Below are positions 60,364-64,000 of a stretch of DNA of 64,000 nt, one piece after another. The stretch covers positions 62,001-126,000 of the forward strand of contig NZ_JBLXEC010000002.1 of the NCBI RefSeq assembly GCF_048263515.1. The letters run 5' to 3'. The stretch is from Marinovum sp048263515 (lineage in GTDB: Bacteria; Pseudomonadota; Alphaproteobacteria; Rhodobacterales; Rhodobacteraceae). The notes below the pieces were generated by a model. It was not told the origin of the DNA. It worked only from the letters and a program-made list of their open reading frames with translations, and searched no databases. How positions within the stretch are numbered: the first letter of the stretch is position 1; each line of letters starts with the position of its first letter. Position numbers and translations under genes: made by a program.

Positions 60364-61230
60364 ATGATGCAACTTAAATCTCTGCTCACCGGCCTTGCGG
60401 CCTCGCTCGCCGCGGCGCCTGTCATGGCGCAGGACCTCGAGGTCATCGGCAAGCCGGTGCCGAACGGGGTCGGCTTTCAGCCGGCAGCCACCGAGCTGGC
60501 GCGCGATCTGCAATGGCTCGACGGCATGCTGCTGGTGATCATCACCATCATCTGCATCTTCGTCGCCGGCCTGATGGTCTATTGCTTTGCCCGCTTCAAC
60601 CGCAAGGCAAACCCGACCCCCAGGACCTTTACCCACAACACCCCGATCGAGGTGGCATGGACCATCGGCCCGATCGCCATCCTGGTGCTGATCGGCGCCT
60701 TCTCGCTGCCGGTGCTGTTCAAGCAGCAGGAAATCCCGGAAGGTGACATTGTCATCAAGGCGACCGGCTACCAGTGGTACTGGGGCTATGAATATGTCGA
60801 CGCCGGCATCGAAGGTGTCGAGCCGGGCGTCGTTGCCTTCGACAGCTTCATGCTGGGCCGCGACGGTCTGGCCGATGCCGGCTACAGCGACGATCTCTAC
60901 CTGCTGGCCACCGACACCGCCGTTGTCGTGCCCGTGGGCAAGACCGTGGTGATGCAGGTCACCGGTGCCGACGTGATCCACTCCTGGACCATCCCGGCCT
61001 TCGGCGTGAAACAGGACGGCGTGCCCGGCCGGATCGCCGAACTCTGGTTCAATGCCGACCGTGAAGGCGTCTACTTCGGCCAGTGCTCCGAGCTTTGCGG
61101 CAAGGACCACGCCTACATGCCGATCACCGTCAAGGTGGTGAGCGAAGAGGCCTATGAAGCCTGGCTCGCCGGTGCGGTCGAGGAATACGCCGGCCTGCCG
61201 CAGCCCTACGACGTGGCCCTGGCCAAGTAA
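60364..61230 (+). CDS. coxB: Cytochrome c oxidase subunit II
   Basis: The 288-residue product has a signal peptide (about residues 1-22), two membrane helices (about 50-75 and 97-120) and a periplasmic CuA domain. CuA ligands are H206, C241, E243, C245, H249 and M252 (C-x-E-x-C-x3-H-x2-M). It accepts electrons from cytochrome c and passes them to subunit I, which is not in the window. Two ATG codons in a row (60364, 60367) follow AGGG. It is the first gene of the coxB-ctaB-ctaG-coxC cluster. Confidence 0.96.
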   Translation: MMQLKSLLTGLAASLAAAPVMAQDLEVIGKPVPNGVGFQPAATELARDLQWLDGMLLVIITIICIFVAGLMVYCFARFNRKANPTPRTFTHNTPIEVAWTIGPIAILVLIGAFSLPVLFKQQEIPEGDIVIKATGYQWYWGYEYVDAGIEGVEPGVVAFDSFMLGRDGLADAGYSDDLYLLATDTAVVVPVGKTVVMQVTGADVIHSWTIPAFGVKQDGVPGRIAELWFNADREGVYFGQCSELCGKDHAYMPITVKVVSEEAYEAWLAGAVEEYAGLPQPYDVALAK

Positions 61231-61238
61231 TGCCCCAA

Positions 61239-61298
61239 GGTGGGCAGTCACTGCCCACCCTACACCCCGCCCCGTAGGGTGGGCAGCTGCTGCCCACC
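61239..61298. repeat. Paired family 2 palindromes between coxB and ctaB
   Basis: Two hairpins GGTGGGCAG-NNN-CTGCCCACC stand at 61239-61259 and 61278-61298. The right arm of the first with its tail (CTGCCCACCCTAC, 61251-61263) and the left arm of the second (GTAGGGTGGGCAG, 61274-61286) can also pair as a 13-base stem, so two mutually exclusive folds are possible in the 83-base gap. Confidence 0.7.
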
Positions 61299-61313
61299 AC
61301 ACCGGAGACCGAT

Positions 61314-62267
61314 ATGACCGACGCCAGCCTCCATAGCGCCAGCCGCGACAGCGAAGCCCAGTTCGGCGATTATTTCGCCCTGCTGAAGCCGCGCGTCATG
61401 ACGCTGGTGGTGTTCACCGCCTTTGTCGGCCTGCTGGCCGCGCCGGTGGCGGTGCATCCCTTTGTCGGCTTCTGCGCCGTGCTCTTCATCGCGGTGGGCG
61501 GCGGCGCCTCCGGCGCGCTCAACATGTGGTGGGACGCCGATATCGACGCGGTGATGAAGCGCACCGCCCGCCGGCCGATCCCCGCCGGCAAGGTCACGCC
61601 CGAAGAGGCGCTGGCCATCGGCCTGGCGCTTTCGGGCTTTGCCGTGGTGCTACTCGGGCTTGCGACTAACTGGGTCGCCGCCGGTCTGCTGGCCTTCACG
61701 ATCTTCTTCTACGTGGTGATCTACACCATGTGGCTCAAGCGCTGGACGCCGCAGAACATCGTCATCGGTGGTGCCGCCGGCGCCTTCCCCCCGATGATCG
61801 GCTGGGCCGCCGCGACCGGTGGCATCTCGGTCGAGTCGGTGCTGATGTTCTGCCTGACCTTCATGTGGACGCCGCCGCACTTCTGGGCGCTGGCGCTCTT
61901 CATGCGCGGCGATTACGACAATGCCGGCGTGCCGATGCTGACCGTGACCCACGGCCGCAAGGCGACCCGCGTGCACATTCTGGCCTATACCCTGCTGCTG
62001 GCGGCGCTGGCCGTGGCCATCGCCTTTACCGGGGCAGGGGGCGCGTTCTACCTGGTGGTGGCACTGGTGCTCAACGCGCTCTTCATCAAGGGGGCGATCC
62101 GCATCTGGCGCCGCAATGAAGACGATGCCGAGGCCGACAATTTCGCCGTCGAGCGGAGCTTCTTCAAGCTGTCGCTGGTCTATCTCTTTGCCCATTTCGG
62201 CGCGATCCTCGTCGAGGCCGGGCTCGACCGCGCGGGCTTTGCCCTGTCGCTCGGAGGTCTGCTGTGA
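61314..62267 (+). CDS. ctaB: Protoheme IX farnesyltransferase (heme O synthase)
   Basis: The 317-residue UbiA-family prenyltransferase has about nine membrane helices. It adds farnesyl to heme B to make heme O, needed for aa3 oxidase. The Asp-rich N-M-W-W-D-A-D-I-D motif (70-78), followed by M-K-R-T-A-R-R-P, and the second Asp site D-Y-D-N-A-G-V-P-M are clear. GGAGACC lies before the ATG. Its stop overlaps the small downstream gene (GTGA). Confidence 0.96.
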   Translation: MTDASLHSASRDSEAQFGDYFALLKPRVMTLVVFTAFVGLLAAPVAVHPFVGFCAVLFIAVGGGASGALNMWWDADIDAVMKRTARRPIPAGKVTPEEALAIGLALSGFAVVLLGLATNWVAAGLLAFTIFFYVVIYTMWLKRWTPQNIVIGGAAGAFPPMIGWAAATGGISVESVLMFCLTFMWTPPHFWALALFMRGDYDNAGVPMLTVTHGRKATRVHILAYTLLLAALAVAIAFTGAGGAFYLVVALVLNALFIKGAIRIWRRNEDDAEADNFAVERSFFKLSLVYLFAHFGAILVEAGLDRAGFALSLGGLL

Positions 62268-62428
62268 GCTTTCAACCCGAACATGAACTGCACCAGCGCC
62301 GCAAGGGCCGAAACCTCGGTGTCGGCCTGGTGCTGGCGGCGCTGATCGCGATCATCTTCGGCCTGACCTACGTCAAGGTCACCAGCCAGGGCTTCCGCGA
62401 CTCGGCCACATCCGTGGAGACGCAGTGA
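62264..62428 (+). CDS. Small single-pass membrane protein between ctaB and ctaG (CoxF-like)
   Basis: The 54-residue frame begins with GTG overlapping the ctaB stop and ends in TGATG with the ctaG start, so all three genes are translationally coupled. A basic N-terminus (H-E-L-H-Q-R-R-K-G-R-N) is followed by one hydrophobic helix (about residues 19-35) and a short periplasmic tail. Small proteins of this plan occur at the same place in cox clusters of related bacteria, sometimes called CoxF; a role in oxidase assembly is likely but unproven. Confidence 0.8.
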   Translation: MSFQPEHELHQRRKGRNLGVGLVLAALIAIIFGLTYVKVTSQGFRDSATSVETQ

Positions 62429-63003
62429 TGGCGCTTTCGGGTCCGACCAAAACCGTTCTGCAGACCGTCTCGGTCGTCGTGGTGATGGGCGCGCTGGCCT
62501 GGGCCTCGGTGCCGTTCTACGACTGGTTCTGCCGGGTGACCGGCTTTGGCGGTGTCACCCAGACCGCCACCGCGGGCAGCGACGTGATCCTCGACAAGAC
62601 CATCAAGGTCCGCTTCGATGCCTCGCTCGACCGCAACATGGCCTGGGAATTCCGCGCGCTGCAGTCCGAGATGACGATCCGCATCGGCGAGACCGGCCTC
62701 GCCTTCTACGAGGCCTACAACCCGACCGACCGTCCGATTGCCGGGCAGGCCAGCTACAACGTCGCGCCCTATGACGCCGGCGCGTTCTTCACCAAGATCG
62801 ACTGCTTCTGCTTCACCGAACAGGTGCTGATGCCGGGCGAGCGGGTGGAAATGCCGGTGACCTTCTACGTCGATCCCGAGATTGTCGAAGACCGCGATGC
62901 GAAGTACACAAAGCATATCACGCTGTCCTATACCTTCTACGAGATCGACATGCCGGAGACCGCCCAGGCAGAGGCGGCGCCGGCAGATACCCACACGAAC
63001 TGA
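62428..63003 (+). CDS. ctaG: Cytochrome c oxidase assembly protein CtaG (Cox11)
   Basis: The 191-residue product has one N-terminal membrane helix (about residues 10-28) and a periplasmic immunoglobulin-like domain that delivers copper to CuB of subunit I. The copper motif C126-F-C128-F and the conserved Y-K-V/D-A-S-L-type strand are visible, as is a further Cys at 35. It overlaps the upstream gene by one base. GTG at 62425 is an alternative start. Confidence 0.95.
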   Translation: MALSGPTKTVLQTVSVVVVMGALAWASVPFYDWFCRVTGFGGVTQTATAGSDVILDKTIKVRFDASLDRNMAWEFRALQSEMTIRIGETGLAFYEAYNPTDRPIAGQASYNVAPYDAGAFFTKIDCFCFTEQVLMPGERVEMPVTFYVDPEIVEDRDAKYTKHITLSYTFYEIDMPETAQAEAAPADTHTN

Positions 63004-63030
63004 GCCTTTTGCACGAGGGAAGACACGACA

Positions 63031-63837
63031 ATGGCCCATGTTAAAAACCACGATTATCACATTCTGAGCCCCTCGATCTGGCCGTTGCTTGGGTCGGTTT
63101 CCGGGTTCATCATGCTGTTCGGCGCGGTGCTCTGGTTCCACGACAACGGTCCCTGGATGTTCCTGATCGGCTTTGTCGGCGTGCTCTACGTCATGTTCGG
63201 CTGGTGGTCCGAGGTCGTGGCCGAGAGCCGCGTCGGCGATCACACACCGGTGGTACGGATCGGCCTGAAATACGGCTTCATCCTGTTCATCATGTCGGAA
63301 GTGATGTTCTTTGCCGCCTGGTTCTGGAGCTTCTTCAAGCACGCGCTCTACCCGATGGATCCGAACGGCTACAGCCCCGCGGTCGAGGGCGTCTGGCCGC
63401 CGGCGGGCATCGAGACCTTCGATCCTTTCCACCTGCCGCTGATCAACACGCTGATCCTGCTCTGCTCGGGCGCTGCCGCCACCTGGGCGCACCACGCCCT
63501 GGTGCACGAGAACAACCGCGAAGACACCAAGTGGGGCCTGATCATCGCCATCGTTCTGGGTGTGATCTTCACGATCTTCCAGGCTTACGAGTACAGCCAC
63601 GCGGCTTTCGGCTTCTCCGGCAACATCTACGGCGCCAACTTCTTCATGGCGACCGGTTTCCACGGCGCGCACGTGATCATCGGGACGATCTTCCTCTTCG
63701 TCTGCCTGCTGCGGCTGATGCGGGGTCACTTCACCCCCGAGAAGCACATCGGCTTCGAGGCGGCGGCCTGGTACTGGCACTTCGTCGACGTGGTCTGGCT
63801 CTTCCTCTTCGCCGCGGTCTACATCTGGGGCGGCTGA
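63031..63837 (+). CDS. coxC: Cytochrome c oxidase subunit III
   Basis: The 268-residue inner-membrane subunit has seven predicted helices. Motifs are M-F-G-W-W-S-E-V-V-A-E-S, E-V-M-F-F-A-A-W-F-W-S-F-F and the late G-F-H-G-A-H-V-I-I-G-T and A-A-W-Y-W-H-F-V-D-V-V-W-L. It stabilises subunit I and the proton uptake path. It starts 27 bases after ctaG and ends at a strong terminator. Confidence 0.96.
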   Translation: MAHVKNHDYHILSPSIWPLLGSVSGFIMLFGAVLWFHDNGPWMFLIGFVGVLYVMFGWWSEVVAESRVGDHTPVVRIGLKYGFILFIMSEVMFFAAWFWSFFKHALYPMDPNGYSPAVEGVWPPAGIETFDPFHLPLINTLILLCSGAAATWAHHALVHENNREDTKWGLIIAIVLGVIFTIFQAYEYSHAAFGFSGNIYGANFFMATGFHGAHVIIGTIFLFVCLLRLMRGHFTPEKHIGFEAAAWYWHFVDVVWLFLFAAVYIWGG

Positions 63838-63860
63838 GGCCTCTGACTGGTTGAGTTCGG

Positions 63861-63892
63861 AAACGCCCGCCACTTGGTGGGCGTTTTCTGTT
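63861..63892 (+). terminator. Rho-independent terminator after coxC
   Basis: AAACGCCCGCC pairs with GGTGGGCGTTT (one G-U pair) around ACTT, followed by TTCTGTTT. It lies 23 bases after the coxC stop and ends the cox operon. The remaining bases to the window end show no gene I can support. Confidence 0.88.
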
Positions 63893-64000
63893 TGGGGGGC
63901 TCCGGTAGGTCTCTTCCCCCAGCGCGTTAACAGCGGCTGCAAGCCGCCGCGCATCATGCCAGAGGCATGCCTTCGGCATGACGGGCCGCCTCTCCGGCAC

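Overview
The window is high-GC bacterial chromosome. Its gene content and order (pyrB with a degenerate pyrC, tolQRAB-pal-cpoB, tilS-ftsH, fhs-folD, a tad/flp pilus locus, scoAB, and a coxB-ctaB-ctaG-coxC cytochrome oxidase cluster) fit an alphaproteobacterium of the Rhodobacterales, most likely the Roseobacter group. This placement is inferred from family content and synteny, not from a database search. Genes are dense, often overlap by 1-4 bases, and sit between several families of short palindromic intergenic repeats. Layout: (1) 1-6.5 kb: the 3' part of a TraB/GumN gene and recR on the plus strand converge on a minus-strand operon pyrB / 182-aa membrane-anchored protein / 33-aa membrane peptide / DUF4268 protein / catalytically degenerate dihydroorotase / plsY. 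A uracil-DNA glycosylase-like gene and moaB diverge from it. (2) 7.2-12.3 kb: an RND efflux adaptor and pump separated by a long inverted repeat. (3) 12.5-17.8 kb: the complete Tol-Pal envelope system. (4) 17.8-24.7 kb: an accessory block of five minus-strand genes (two metallo-beta-lactamase-fold hydrolases, a LysE/RhtB exporter, a GlxA-type regulator and a Tat-exported tyrosinase). It separates cpoB from tilS-ftsH, genes that usually adjoin in this order, and is my best candidate for an undescribed system. (5) 24.7-33.5 kb: tilS, ftsH with a sigma-32-like promoter, fhs, a chorismate mutase and folD, a thioesterase, a membrane LytTR regulator, and a Lhr-type helicase with its PdeM phosphoesterase. 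(6) 36-49.1 kb: the tad/flp pilus locus on the minus strand, split by strong terminators, with an OmpA lipoprotein in the CpaD position, a MoxR-like AAA ATPase at its far end, and three flp pilin genes of which two encode identical proteins. (7) 49.4-53.7 kb: a lytic transglycosylase, scoA and scoB with a DUF1801 gene between them, an ArsR/SRPBCC pair and an L,D-transpeptidase. (8) 53.8-60.2 kb: an approximately 82-bp tandem repeat next to topA, a small exported protein, dprA with a CtrA-like box, and tldD. (9) 60.2-63.9 kb: an aa3-type cytochrome oxidase cluster behind a perfect FNR-type box, ending in a terminator. No rRNA, tRNA, CRISPR array, transposase or integrase was recognised.
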